Shown here piece after piece: positions 1 through 10,530 of a stretch of DNA of 64,000 nt. Position 1 is the first letter of the stretch. Every line of letters begins with the position of its first letter. A program made the translations under genes and the position numbers. Source of the stretch: Eumeta japonica (Eukaryota; Arthropoda; Insecta; Lepidoptera; Psychidae); NCBI GenBank assembly GCA_005406025.1, contig BGZK01000905.1:186001-250000 (forward strand). The letters are read 5' to 3'. The notes beneath the pieces are model-generated. The model saw nothing but the letters and a program-made list of their open reading frames with translations, was not told where the DNA came from and ran no database searches.

Positions 1-360
1 ACTTTTATTTCTTCGAACGCTACCTTTATTTCGCTTATAGATATATATATGTATAAATATATTCTTTCTTTTATCCGCGGTTTCACTCGCATTGAAGCCC
101 GTAAATAAATATCAAAGATCAATACATTCCAATGGAAATGAATAAATGTGATAACTGTATCTTATTGCTTGTCTGGTAACATCAGTATTTTTAAATTAAT
201 ACATACAATGAAGTTTCAAAAACTGAAAACATGCTTTATTGAAATAATTTACTACAACAAAAGTTAAAACATATTTCACTATAACAAAGACCAATAATTT
301 TGAATTCTAACAACTTAAAAAAATAAAATGCAGAGTGTTATTCTAGAATATTTTTGTATA
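1..360. other. AT-rich sequence, no gene recognised
   Basis: I see only AT-rich sequence with frequent stops in all frames and no recognisable repeat boundary. It directly adjoins the Helitron fragment at 361-643 and may be flanking or decayed transposon DNA. Confidence 0.5.
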
Positions 361-643
361 CTATGTTGTAAGTTTTCCGTCCGGTGCAAAAATGTGTCAA
401 TTTCGGGCATTAGATACACGCGAACAGGCTACATATAGTTGATCGTGAGAGAAGTATGGGTTTTCTAAATGTACCCCTGCTACTTGTAATGTCTGCCTTT
501 GTTCTTTGTTTATAGTAACAGCAAAGCTGAGCTTGATGGGAAACGAACCCTTTTGAATTGGAATGGAAGGTCAGTAGAAATAATTGGAATCCTAGGTATG
601 ATAACACTTTTTCCCTTACCGACACCTGTTAAAATATCGCCAC
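361..643 (-). mobile_element. Helitron Pif1-type helicase, C-terminal fragment (broken)
   Basis: Read on the minus strand, this stretch gives the end of a Helitron-encoded Pif1-family DNA helicase. A segment reading TGVGKGKSVIIPRIPIIST, then PFQFKR, lies in one frame. After a frameshift comes FAVTINKEQRQTLQVAGVHL, then ENPYFSHDQLYVACSRVS and a final FAPDGK before the stop at 361. These match the conserved late helicase motifs (IPRIP, the motif V-like 'AVTINK.Q.QT' and the motif VI-like 'QLYVACSRV'). The rest of the RepHel protein is absent. The frameshift near 530 and an in-frame stop near 400 show it is dead. It is a rolling-circle transposon relic; the element's own hairpin terminus was not identified. 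Confidence 0.82.
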
Positions 644-654
644 CATGTGTCACT

Positions 655-718
655 TGGTGCTACTTTGATATTTATTTAAGGGATTCAATGCGAGCGACGC
701 TGCGGGTAGAAGACAGTT
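655..718 (+). repeat. RTE-type LINE tail fragment
   Basis: The sequence around 688-716 resembles the usual lepidopteran RTE-like LINE ending, in which 'GCGAGCGAAGCCGCGGGC' is followed by a short A/G-rich stretch and AGCTAGT. Here it reads GCGAGCGACGCTGCGGG followed by a degenerate AGACAG. Only the extreme 3' end is present. Confidence 0.4.
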
Positions 719-779
719 AAATATATATTTAAGGGAATGCTAGCTAGCGTGGAAGTTGTTAGATTTTCAAATTTTTTGA

Positions 780-1050
780 CTAACAGTCATACCTGCCAAA
801 ATATTTCTTTTTAACCTCCGTAATTATTTTTTTCTTAATAAAAAGTATCCTATGTTATTCCTAATACCTTTGAGAATAATTTTTTTACCTTCTATAATTG
901 TTTTTTTTGTACAAAAAAGTATTCCATGTCCTTTCTAATACCTTTGAGAATATGTGTACAAAGTTTCATGATGATTGGTCGAGTAGTATCTGCGCAAAAG
1001 CGTAACAAACAAACTCACATTCACATTTATAATATTAGTAAGAATATATA
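780..1050 (+). mobile_element. 3' end of an RTE-class LINE (non-LTR retrotransposon)
   Basis: The stretch 'TACAAAGTTTCATGATGATT', 'AAAAGCGTAACAAACAAACT' and 'TTTATAATATTAGTAAGAAT' is the familiar 3' untranslated end of RTE-type LINEs in Lepidoptera. It includes an internal partial duplication: a 'TAATACCTTTGAGAATA' motif recurs at 860-880 and 935-955. No reverse-transcriptase coding remains, so this is a 5'-truncated insertion. A 123-residue reading frame from 926 runs through it and is not a gene. Confidence 0.65.
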
Positions 1051-1193
1051 TACCTCACAACGCAAAGTTTTGTGCGTAATATATAATTTAAATTTAATAT
1101 TGAAAATAGTTTCGCGCCGTCCTAAAGGTGTGAGCGCGCCGCCTCTAGTCAGAGTAAATAAAGTACTTATGGGAACATACCCATACTACGTGA

Positions 1194-1299
1194 CCCATAT
1201 TTTACAATTTTTAACTCCGCCGCCCCCGCCGCCCCTCCCCAAGGTGACCAAATGTAGTGTATGCCAAGACCCCTCCATCCTACTAGTTTTCACGTAGTA
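1194..1299. repeat. Small TIR element, copy 1 (TACTACGTGA termini)
   Basis: A perfect 10-bp inverted pair, TACTACGTGA at 1194-1203 and its complement at 1290-1299, flanks about 85 bp of strikingly C-rich, pyrimidine-dense sequence (CCGCCGCCCCCGCCGCC and similar). A related unit lies at 1563-1650. The layout suggests a miniature inverted-repeat element; target duplications are not clear. Confidence 0.5.
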
Positions 1300-1562
1300 A
1301 TTAATGAATATGATTTTAAATATATTTTTTGCTTACCGAACGTTAATGTCATGAAAAAAAAATATGTGAAAACATATTGTAACAAGTACTCGCGTTTTAC
1401 TACAAATAGAATACTATATAAGTAGTAGTACACCACTTCTGAATGAGTAACAATGTAGAGTGACTGAAATAGAAATATCTATAGTATCTGAAAAACTATC
1501 AGTTCTATATCCGCTGCGCGCCAAAATTTGAATGTATCTCGAAGAAGCGCAAGAATTCTCTG

Positions 1563-1650
1563 ACTACGTGACGAAGCCTTAAACCTCCTCCCCCGGTCCT
1601 GTGGTATTTTGAAAACCCTCTCCCCGTGCTTCGTGAACGGGTCACGTAGT
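1563..1650. repeat. Small TIR element, copy 2 (ACTACGTGA termini)
   Basis: ACTACGTGA at 1563-1571 is matched by its complement at 1642-1650. The interior again contains C-rich blocks (CCTCCTCCCCCGG and CCCTCTCCCC). Same family as 1194-1299, 264 bp away; the two could be separate insertions or ends of one disrupted element. Confidence 0.5.
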
Positions 1651-1970
1651 ATGAGTATGTTTTTAAAAATAATTTTCTTATTGTTAAAAATCTGAATAAA
1701 ATATGGTGTCATCTTAACATTTAAAAGATTGATGTTACGGGTGTAAAAATTTAATAATTGATTTTTCAAAAAGTTATGATCGAAGAAAATTACTTATACT
1801 TTCTTCGAATCACCGTTTTCATTGAAGACAACAGAAAATATTTAAATAATTTGGTTATTTCATTTTTTTAACTAGGGACCAATTTTATATACAGAAAAAT
1901 AAAGACACAAAAGTATTTAAAAGTTGTTTATTTCGTTAATGATATTGTTTTGAACTTAATTTAGAATGAA
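1651..1970. other. AT-rich spacer, nothing recognised
   Basis: No coding frame, splice-like exon or repeat boundary was recognised. Confidence 0.4.
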
Positions 1971-1972
1971 AA

Positions 1973-2640
1973 AACCTGCCAAGAGCCTGTCGGTCCATAC
2001 TCAATACAGGTTTTCGGAGCCGTTACTACAAAGAAATGCATTGCAGATGAAAAAACTACATTGTTACACTTTTTTGCATGTTTTCCGCACAGAATAAGTA
2101 TAAGCCCGTTAGTTATCTATAACTATAGAAACGAGTAGATATGTAGACTATTGCTTTTAAACTAGTCTAAACTAAAATGCACCAGTAAAAGAGCGTATCT
2201 TCATGACACTTATGTCCTTTTACTGAGAAGCGCAGTTTTTTGGCAACAACCCAAAAACGGTATATTTGATCGTGCTCGAAATAATTTTTGTTGAAAGTAT
2301 TTATTAAGTGTTACCTTCAATTTTTTTTTCATATTTTTTTGGACATACGGTTTAAAAAATAAAAAGGGGGTGACGTAATTTATTGTTTCCGAAAATATTC
2401 AATTAATCGAACAAATTTCTTAAACACCTTAAAGTGTTTTTAAACGAACTGTCGGAATATGTGCCACAAGTTGATGTTTGCCAAAAAATTTTTTACTATT
2501 TCTGTTACATGTATGGAGTGTCCCCCTCGAAATATTTACTTTTGTTATTTAACTACCAAAGGAATTAGCGCCTTATACAACACACCTACACTCCAAATTT
2601 CATCAATACGCATCTAGCAGTTTTTGAGGAAAGTATAAAA
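1973..2640 (+). repeat. Dispersed lepidopteran repeat, family R1, copy 1
   Basis: This copy begins with CTGCCAAGAGCCTGTCGGTCC, aligns along its length with 24,320-24,990, and its second half aligns with 37,550-37,950. Shared landmarks in order are the 'AGAAACGAGTAG' block, 'AAAGAGCGTATCTTCA', a G-run after 'TTTAAAAAATA', 'AAGAACTG' or 'GAACTGTCG' with 'ATGTGCCAC', 'TTCTGTTACAT' and 'CTTATACAA.ACACCTACA'. It stops before the tetranucleotide and 'ATAAGGGTTCC' end seen in the other copies. I recognise this type as a very common lepidopteran repeat; no protein is encoded. Confidence 0.7.
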
Positions 2641-2644
2641 TGAT

Positions 2645-3695
2645 TTTTAAGAACTTAACTTTTTCTCTGACGCGCAAATCGAATGTTTTTCATTTGACTC
2701 AAGTCAAGTACTTACAGGTCGATTCATTCGTGGTCTCGAATAAACAAATATAGCTTTCTCACATTAATTAAAATTAATATTTATACAGATAATAGAAAAT
2801 CACCAGTTACTATTACTGAGGCCGGTTCTCAGCGTTTACATTACAAAGAATGAAAAGTTTATAATTCCTACCGCAGTCCGGGCTCAGGAGAGAATTTTTA
2901 ACGAGTTCTCTAATTAAAAGTTTGTTATAATTTAAGCCTAATTAAGTTTGCAAAAATCTTAGAAAATACTGCTGTTTAACCTTTTTCACTCACTTCAAAG
3001 AGCTCTCATTGCAAAACCACACGACTTAGTTAAAAGGAATCAATTAAATTTTATTTGTACCAACGGCGCAACCAAGTGCCTACCGTTGGCTTTGACGTCA
3101 GACGATCTTATCAGGCAGACTGACTGAGTACAAAACTCATTGTAGCGGTTTAGTAATATCGATCTTTACATTATAGTCTAAATTTAGTACAAAGATTAGT
3201 TCATTAGGTTAACAACATTCATTTAATGTGACCTCTCTGGTATCAACATTATTTACTTATCTGTTACCATTTGTATTCATTTTACTTAAACGTTCTAGAA
3301 ACTTTATAAGGGCAAGTAAATTATTTCTGTTTTAAAGCGACATAAAGCTTCGTGCGCTTTATGTAGTGTAAGTTTTGAAGGACGTTGACTACTATATACT
3401 GTACACTTCGCTACTATATACAACGCATGCACGGCATGAGGTCGGCTTCTTCGGTTATTTTAATTGTCATTTATTTTCAGCGTTACATATAAAGCAATAC
3501 AAACGCCCACATAGTCAAGACATCGTGAATATAAAAGCAATAACGTGTGAAAGAGAAGAAATCACTTCGTTGCCATTTGTATAATCTTCAATTTGTACAA
3601 TGGTAGAAAAAATATTTAAATTCTAGAAATGTAACTCTGGCAAATTTATTAAAAATATATCATTCATCTCTTATATGTTTTTATAAATTGGCGCA
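2645..3695. other. Intergenic sequence, no gene recognised
   Basis: Stop-rich sequence of mixed composition. A perfect palindromic TGACGTCA (CRE-type) octamer occurs near 3093. No exon could be supported; the 69-residue frame at 3375-3584 has no recognisable features. Confidence 0.4.
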
Positions 3696-3699
3696 AAAA

Positions 3700-4440
3700 A
3701 AAAATTGTTTGTCTAACGTCAACATGAATTTAACTCGAGTAAATTTTCGTGCAACAAATGAGTCAAGTGCACAAAATCTTTCAACATTTACCGATCAGGA
3801 AGCTTTATACTCGGTGTATACCTCATAATTTGACAGAAGCTCAAAAAATCCGTCGTGTTGATTGGTGCCACGTAGTAATGCAATGATTTATCAGTGGTAA
3901 CTCGAATGATGTATACGTCATAGTTACATGTAACGATTTAGCTGGATTTACTGTTACGATCCCGAAACTAAAAGACAGTCTGCTCAGGGGGTGTTGCATT
4001 TCGAGTACCTGCTTATTAAAGTAAAATTAAGTCGAAGGGTTGGAAAAAGACGATGGCTGCTTTCTTTGAAATGACGGGTCATTATGCAACAATTGTTTTA
4101 TAAGGTAAAAAAAAACAGTCACTGCAGGCTGGTACACTAACAATTGTTCGCCTCTGGTGTTCGAAAAAGTTCGGGAAAAACGACCCTCGCAATAGGATTC
4201 TCCTCATCATAACAACGCCTCAATACATACCGCCAAACAAACAACTATTTGGAGATGTTAGGTATACTGGCTCACCCGCCTTACAGTCCCGACTTCGCAT
4301 CATACGATATTTATTTACTTCCTAAAACAAAACAAAAACTTTGAGGAAAGTAGTTTGCGGACGCCGAGAAAGCAGTGGGTATATATGAAAAGGACGTCGA
4401 AGCCATCAATAAGTGTAAGTGGGCAAAGTGTTTTTCTCAG
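3700..4440 (+). mobile_element. Mariner transposase relic (Tc1/mariner DNA transposon)
   Basis: In changing plus-strand frames there are clear mariner transposase blocks. RRVDW sits near 3850, followed by a WIYCYDPETKRQSAQ-like block at about 3940-3985 that carries the first catalytic Asp. TTNYLEMLGIL appears near 4240, and AHPPYSPDFASYDIYLLPKT near 4270-4335 contains the third acidic residue. DAEKAVGIYEKDVEAINK follows near 4360-4410. The region of the second Asp is too decayed to read. Several frameshifts and stops show a dead copy. Terminal inverted repeats were not resolved. Confidence 0.85.
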
Positions 4441-4444
4441 TTGT

Positions 4445-5205
4445 TCAGTTGAATGCAGATATGAGTTGATCTCAACTGACACTATTTTGAAAAGCAATAA
4501 TAATAAAAATAACTTGCTAGTTTGCTCAGTTTTTGATTTCCCTAAGGACTTTCAAATTGTCCCACGTAGCATGCAATGATAATTTGTATTTATTAAATAT
4601 TAAATGTAAACTAACAAATATAAATTAAATTATTATAAGTTTATCGAAAGGCAGATCATTTTTGGTCAAATAAATTGTTAAATATCTGTCTCTTTCCCTC
4701 TCCATGAAAGGTTCGAAAAGATCCAAAGATAGCACGTACGACACTTATGTGCCGTCACAAATCGGAAATATTTGGTTTTCGTTTGTCTTAATAGTATTGT
4801 TATTAGCTTCCGCCTGTGAGGCTATCTAAGTAAACTTGCGGTAACGTCGTACAGACTATTAGACAGGTCTTGCTTCTCACTTTTATATCTCGTTTCAAAA
4901 ACAAACTGAAGACATTGGCAATATCTGTGGAAATATTGCAATGAAACGGATGGACCGATTTTGTTAATTTACTTTTCTAAATATCCCTTATAGTTCGAAT
5001 AAGACGAATAGAGAAAAAAAAAACATGGAAAAAAGCGGTGCAGAAAATTTTGAAATCCGAAAAATTAAAAATACTATTTTCTAAAGAATTTTTGTATAAA
5101 CTCATGACCATAACCCACGATTCGCAAGATGGATAATTTTTATTTTATTTTGTTCGATATGGTGCTAGAAAATTGTAAGGAAAAAAATTGGGACAATTAC
5201 AAAGG
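4445..5205. other. Intergenic sequence, no gene recognised
   Basis: AT-rich and stop-rich; the frames at 4315-4579 are by-products of the mariner tail. Nothing else was recognised. Confidence 0.4.
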
Positions 5206-5207
5206 AC

Positions 5208-5430
5208 TTATAGATTGCCATCTGGTTTCGTCCAAATCGGAACAACAATGGGATAGGAAGTAGAATCAAAAATAGGACTAGGATTAGAATCGAAAGCGGG
5301 ACCGGGACTGAAATTGAGAATAGGGCCAGGGTCGAAAACGATTTTGGAGTTTTGTGGAGTTTGGATCAGAATCAAAAGTGTGACCAGTATCGGAATCAAA
5401 AGCCAAAAAGGTATTGAAATTGACATCGAT
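5208..5430 (+). repeat. Degenerate purine-rich hexanucleotide array, copy 1
   Basis: The plus strand is rich in loosely repeated GGAATC/GAAACC/GGGACC-like hexamers (for example GGACTAGGATTAGAATCGAA and GGGACCGGGACTGAAATTG). The same 6-bp pattern occurs at 15,345, 29,455, 51,850 and 56,575, always purine-rich on the plus strand. The minus-strand 72-residue frame here, rich in I, P, F and D, is a shadow of this periodicity. Confidence 0.55.
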
Positions 5431-5552
5431 TAGTACCAAAGACGAAGAAAATCATATACACAAAAGTACAAATTTTTATGTTCGTCTCCTATGCGTGCCT
5501 AAGCCATTAATTCAATTATGGAGAAACTTTGGTAACATGTTGTACGTCGGAG

Positions 5553-5599
5553 AAGGTTCATCTATATTACATAAAATATATGTAATATATATGAACCTT
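5553..5599. repeat. Near-perfect hairpin, 21-bp stem
   Basis: Arms 5553-5573 and 5579-5599 are inverted complements with one mismatch around a 5-nt loop (AAATA). Each arm begins or ends in AAGGTTCAT/ATGAACCTT. It may be a tiny foldback element; the stem is too short for a typical pre-miRNA. Confidence 0.6.
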
Positions 5600-5759
5600 T
5601 GCCCGATTCTATATTAAAAACCGACCTACTATCGTTCAATCAGATCCAGATATGTCTCATCTTCGATTCCGGCCCTGGTTACGTGCAAACTTACAATGTT
5701 TCATAATTTTATGATTCTCCAGTAAACTACGTATATCTAATTCCGTAATTATAATCAGA

Positions 5760-5995
5760 GTATTACAGAATATTACGTGAACGAGTCCGTTAATCCAGCG
5801 CGGGTGTCTCTCTCGGCAGACGCGGCGGCGGCGGCCGGCGTCACGGCGCGCGACGTCACGGGCTGGCGCCTCTCCCATAGGACTCGGGTTACGCGAACGT
5901 GCACGTTTCGCATTGGTTGAATGTACCGCCGCGTGCCGCGTTTAGGGGCCGCGTGGTAAATTTAACGGTGACGTATCGGCGATTAGGGTTGAGCG
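5760..5995. promoter_or_regulatory. CpG-rich islet, possible promoter or regulatory sequence
   Basis: A sharp rise in GC and CpG in otherwise AT-rich DNA (GCGGCGGCGGCGGCCGGCG near 5822), with GACGTCAC near 5853 and a CCAAT-type ATTGG near 5913. No coding exon is supportable: the minus-strand 73-residue frame lacks any family signature. It could be a promoter or enhancer of a gene whose exons I cannot see, or unrelated GC-rich DNA. Confidence 0.3.
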
Positions 5996-5999
5996 ATAT

Positions 6000-7610
6000 C
6001 GAGTTTCTGCCATTCGATATATTTGATATGACGGATAAGGGTAGAGAGATATGACTGTGTCTTATATATTACGTACCCGATCGTGTCTAAGATTTGAACT
6101 TCGTAAGCATAAAAAGTTTTTCAAGTACCACTCTTTGAGGCGTATTTTAAAACGATCCCTCAAAAGGAAGTTTTAGAAAGAAAAAAAAAATTTCTGAAGT
6201 CGCTATCGTTACAAGACCATTTCTAGACAGTGTGTGGTGGTTTGACGTTTATATAAAATAAAATATTCACAAGAAAAGCAAAAAAATATATATAATTATA
6301 GATAATAAAAATGAAAAAAATCATGAAAGGCAAGAGAGAGCAAAATTGCGATGAAAAATTTAACGAGGCATAAAATTTTGAGTAATTTGCTTTGAAATGA
6401 TCAAATGTACCCTTGACTATTAAGATTTTTTTCTGTTATGACAAAAAAATTTGACACTTGTTTTTGCTTTTAATCATATTAAAGAAACTCTTTAGAAGAC
6501 TATTCATTTTTTAACAATGTGTAGATTTAATCGTCTTCGTTATGTTAGGTTTTCTTTTTTAAATAAAGCGGCAGCAATCTCCCAGTTTTCTTTTTAGACC
6601 GAACGGCATGAATTTTAAGCCCTACAACTTAACCTATATCTACAATTGCAAATCGAGCGTTTTAACGTTGTAGACACATATTATACATACTTTATTTATT
6701 AATTAAATTTATTTATAGCTATTATAACTCGTCTTACATTTTTCATAACCAACCATTTCTGTACGTAAAGAATCTAAACCTTCTCATAAACGATGCGGAT
6801 TTTTTCATTTTGACGAGACAGAAAAACGGGTAAAAAGTGATGGGTGTTCGAGATAGGAAGATAAAAAAAAACGAAATCGACGAAAGCCAAGTCGAAATTG
6901 GAGAAATGTGAATGAGAGCTCGTTGAGAAGTAACTTTTGAGCTGCACCTTCTTAGACGCGTCACTACCTTCACAAACACCATCAACTGAACAAACTATCG
7001 AACAAAACACTGTTGGATGACAATGAAATTCCAGGTTTTGAAGCGCCTGAAAAAAGTAAGAGGAATTCGTCAAATGTAAAATGTTTTGTTGCTACGTGCT
7101 GTAAGTATAATACATAAATAATTTGACAGGACTAACAGTCTAGATGATTTTAGTCATGAACTTCACTTTCACTTTTTATTAAAAACGATAAATAAAATCA
7201 CAGTGCCGTAAATTTTGGTCATAAAAGTTGCTTAGTGTCGATATTACTGTCAGATTTTTGATCTTTGAAATTGGAAATAAAAGAGATTGCTAATTCATTG
7301 TAATTATTTAAACTGTTTATTGTTTAATGCATTATTATCAGCAGAAATTGGAAATATATGTAGACAGATCCATTAGGTTACAAACAGCTACAGAACATTT
7401 ACCATATAGGATAAAAGGTGTGTAGCGAGTAAAGGGCAAGGTGCAAATGAAATGCATTTGACAAATAATTGCGATATATAAGCTTTATATTAATTCGTAG
7501 CGAAACATAAAAGTTAAATAGATATCATTAAAGATATTTGAAAATAATTCATTTGTGTAAGAAGATACTTCGTGAATATTCGTAATTAGACGCTTGCCTG
7601 TGAAATAGAG
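6000..7610. other. Intergenic sequence, no gene recognised
   Basis: Long AT-rich stretch. The overlapping minus-strand frames at 6743-7073 have no recognisable motif, and the plus strand there also reads in broken lysine/arginine-rich frames. I cannot assign either. Confidence 0.4.
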
Positions 7611-7617
7611 CAGCAAC

Positions 7618-7677
7618 ATGCAGAATGCAACCAACACTGACCCTCGAATCTCCTCCTTCAGAGCATCCTCAGTACAG
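7618..7677 (+). CDS. Weak candidate first coding exon (20 codons)
   Basis: An ATG in acceptable context (A at -3) opens a 20-codon frame beginning MQNATNTDPR and ending in CAG directly followed by a good donor, GTCAGA. Composition is more exon-like than the surroundings. However, the same bases also read openly on the minus strand as a hydrophobic segment, no following exon was found, and no family is recognised. Treat as a hint only. Confidence 0.18.
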
Positions 7678-7679
7678 GT

Positions 7680-9785
7680 CAGACAATCATTTAACTCTCT
7701 AACTTTTGTTTAATAAAATCAAAGGAGATGTTTCACGAATGTATGGAGCTCCAGCTTACACCTTGTTTATAATTAATTTAAAAACGCCATTAATAAAGTG
7801 TACTGTTTTGACTATAATTTTGACTACGTATTGTAGCTCAGTTTGTTTTTTTTTTTTTGCACAAAGCTTTGCACACATAGTTATAGGCATCACTTAATTT
7901 AAAAAATAAAAATGGTGTCGATGACATAATATATATACACTGGTGAGCATCTCTGGCGGCAGAGAGGGATAGAATCATACGAGTGTAAAAGTCAAGATGA
8001 CAGTGCATTCTTTTTCTTTGTATGACTGCATCTCTTTCTGTTCGCCGGACATACCCGCCCGTGAATATATACTTTACGTAGACTGAAATATATTAAAGTT
8101 TCAAGGAACCTTCGACAATCATAGCTATAAAAGTCAACACACGCAACTAAACAAAAAAAAAAGAATGTATAAAAAGCTGTGTTTGTAAATAATTTTATGT
8201 TTTTTAACTTATTAACTAATCTAGAATGGAAATGTTTCCTTTATTTTGTGATGAAATTATCTTTTAGGTTAAGTTCAATTTGTGATTGATAGTTAATAAC
8301 ATTCTGTACGAATATCATATTAAATAATGATTCTGTACAAATAAATGAAATTTCATTATTTTTCTCGTCATCTAGTGATTTTTATTGAACTTCGTAAGAT
8401 ATGTACAAAGTGCAGGCCGGATATGAAATATCGCCTTTGTTATTGTGTAATTAAAAAGAAAATTTTGAACGAAGTACTTTCAAATGAATTTTAAGATTAG
8501 CTTCAAAGCAAACCATGATCGTCTCACCTTTACTGTGGTTGTGCTCTGACGCTGGTACTAAACGTTCGAAGAAATTATGTACTAACTAATAAGTTAGTAC
8601 ATAACTAACAGTTAAAAATTTTAGCACTTGCTTAGGTGTTTGATATTTATCAATCCTATCGAATCAATTTGTTGATTGAGGATTCAAAGTGAAAGAACTA
8701 ATTCGAGGGTTAGTGGGTTGCATATTGCATACCTATTACTGTGTGTTGCAGGAAAGAATCTAATTAAAAAGTGATTTAAAACGTCAAATCTATAAGGCAA
8801 TAAAAACTTCCTTGTAACATCGTCCTAAGGTACTACTGACGATATGCGTCATTGCTTAGTAGTACAGTACTTTTTAATCAATAAATTAAAACAATCATAT
8901 ACTTATATATATAATCATATACTATATATTCTCATAGTCCTTTAAAAGTCAATTTCACTTCACTGTCCACTGATAAAACTTTAATTAAAGTAATAAAGGA
9001 ATCGTTATATAAAAAGAGGTATTTGTAACTTTCTTTATAAAAAGAAGGCATTTACCACGTACATAGCCGTAGGCGGTCGCTTGTCTATATGAGTATTACT
9101 TATTGCCACAATAGAAATTGTTAATTAAACAGCTTTCGCTAATCTAGGCTATCTAGATAGCTGAACGGATGAGATGTCGTTGTCTCTAAATGGATTAAAA
9201 GACTAAACAGGTGAGGTTTCACTATCGCGTTGCATTGTTAAGTCGTTAAACAAAATTTGTTTGTCCCTAATTAAAGACGTTAGATAATGCCTTTTATAAC
9301 CGGAAATAAAAATTTGTAGCTATTCTCGAGAAGTTAAATTCGCCTAAATACAAAGTATGTAATTTAGAATGATTTACAATTTACTTTTTCCTATTACAAC
9401 TCTCGATTCTACTTTTTTGCGCTGTGCATACGGACAGATGCGCATATTAATTTATTGTCTGTAACAAGATCGTCATAAACTTAAACTAAGACATTGGACT
9501 AAGATATTAGAATTGTGTCAGATTTCTAATCGTCTGACTGCTGAGACATATCCAAATAATACTTTCATTACAGACTGACCGTCCGTCCATGACTTTATTT
9601 ACGTGTGTGAATAAAGCCTGCGTACTGCCGTGAGCCACGCTTAAGTTGAACACATGAGAACCTGATGTATTCGTCTATCAGTTTTGAAGATTAGCATGTT
9701 CAGACAAACAGACAGACAAAGATTCCATTGTAGATTATTATACTCCCCTACATCGTGCACAAACAGTTTTTCGTAAATATTTTCA
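7680..9785. other. Intergenic sequence with small foldbacks, no gene recognised
   Basis: AT-rich. It contains the hairpin at 8575-8604 and a weaker inverted pair around 8839-8875 (GTACTACT...AGTAGTAC). The segment 7940-8060 has imperfect self-complementarity around CATCTCT..GGCGG/CCG. No coding region is supportable. Confidence 0.4.
8575..8604. repeat. Perfect 13-bp hairpin
   Basis: TTATGTACTAACT at 8575-8587 and its exact complement at 8592-8604 flank a 4-nt loop (AATA). Confidence 0.6.
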
Positions 9786-9794
9786 ATTTACAGA

Positions 9795-10060
9795 CTCGAT
9801 GGTTCCACAATTTCTTTTACGCATATCGACTGAGAGCCTTGGACCTTAAGCCCTCCGATAATAATAACGTTCGGGACTGACGGCTTAACGTGCTCTCCGA
9901 GGCACGCAGCGGGCGATTTTAATTTGAAATAAGTTAAAGACTCGTTGATGATTAATTCGCTGGTGATCGGAACCAAACCCGGTACCTTCAGTTTGAAGGC
10001 GACGCTTTCAAATACTGTCTGACCATAGATAGCCTCCTAACTACCGAGTCGCTACCAGCT
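9795..10060 (-). mobile_element. tRNA-related lepidopteran SINE (minus orientation)
   Basis: On the minus strand a tRNA-like B-box region (GGTACCGGGTTTGGTTCC, near 9970-9985) is followed by CGTGCCTCGGAGAGCACGTT and AAGCCGTCAGTCCC. That second block is the typical middle of a very abundant lepidopteran SINE class. The A-box region near 10,020-10,030 is degenerate. The sequence is noncoding; a short frame across it is incidental. Confidence 0.6.
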
Positions 10061-10254
10061 TGCGGGCCTTAGAAATAGATAGATGTGAAAAAAAAAAATT
10101 ATCATGCGTAATTAACGCGACAGACGACGTAAGCCTACTCGATGTGATAACAAGATGCGAAATCGAAATTAATATCTGTCCTGTCGAAATGCTATGTCAT
10201 GTCAAGGTTAAAGACGATGCATTGTAAGTCATCAAAGACTCAAAGTCAAACGTG

Positions 10255-10530
10255 CGCAGGCGATCCATTAGAGAGTAGACGGTTACCGCCGACCATGGGC
10301 ACTCGTTACCGCAGAGGAATCAACAGTGCGTTGCCGGCCTTTTGGGAGGGAATAGAATAGCTAATAAAGGTTGATCACGCTAATGAGGCGGGGGGAAGGG
10401 AAGTGGGCGATCACAACTCTCACTTACTGGACGAAACGAAGCAGCGCATGCTGCTACTTCACATCCATATTCGCCGAGGATGTGGTATTACACAAGTCGA
10501 GCTAGCCTATTTTTGTGCTGCAGCCGAGTT
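10255..10530 (+). repeat. Dispersed repeat family R2, copy 1
   Basis: It shares with 50,995-51,310 and 61,395-61,720 a 'GATCAC..CCGCC.ATGG.CACTCG' type opening, a 'TTGCCGGCCTTTTGG'-type block, 'CTCACTTACTGGACGAAA', and 'GTGGTAT..CACAAGT'. All three copies are in the plus orientation. This matches a family commonly seen in Lepidoptera ('GGTGATCACCGCCGCCCATGG...'); its class is not certain. The 78-residue frame at 10,403 is part of it. Confidence 0.6.

Noticed and set aside
926..1297. 123-codon plus-strand frame
   Set aside because: It runs from an RTE LINE tail into a C-rich TIR element; no protein family.
5208..5426. 72-codon minus-strand frame rich in Ile, Pro, Phe and Asp
   Set aside because: Complement of the hexanucleotide array; equivalent frames occur at 15,265 and 56,561 for the same reason.
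6743..7073. Overlapping 80- and 99-codon minus-strand frames as a gene
   Set aside because: Phe/Ser/Leu-rich in alternative frames with no motif, start context or splice support.
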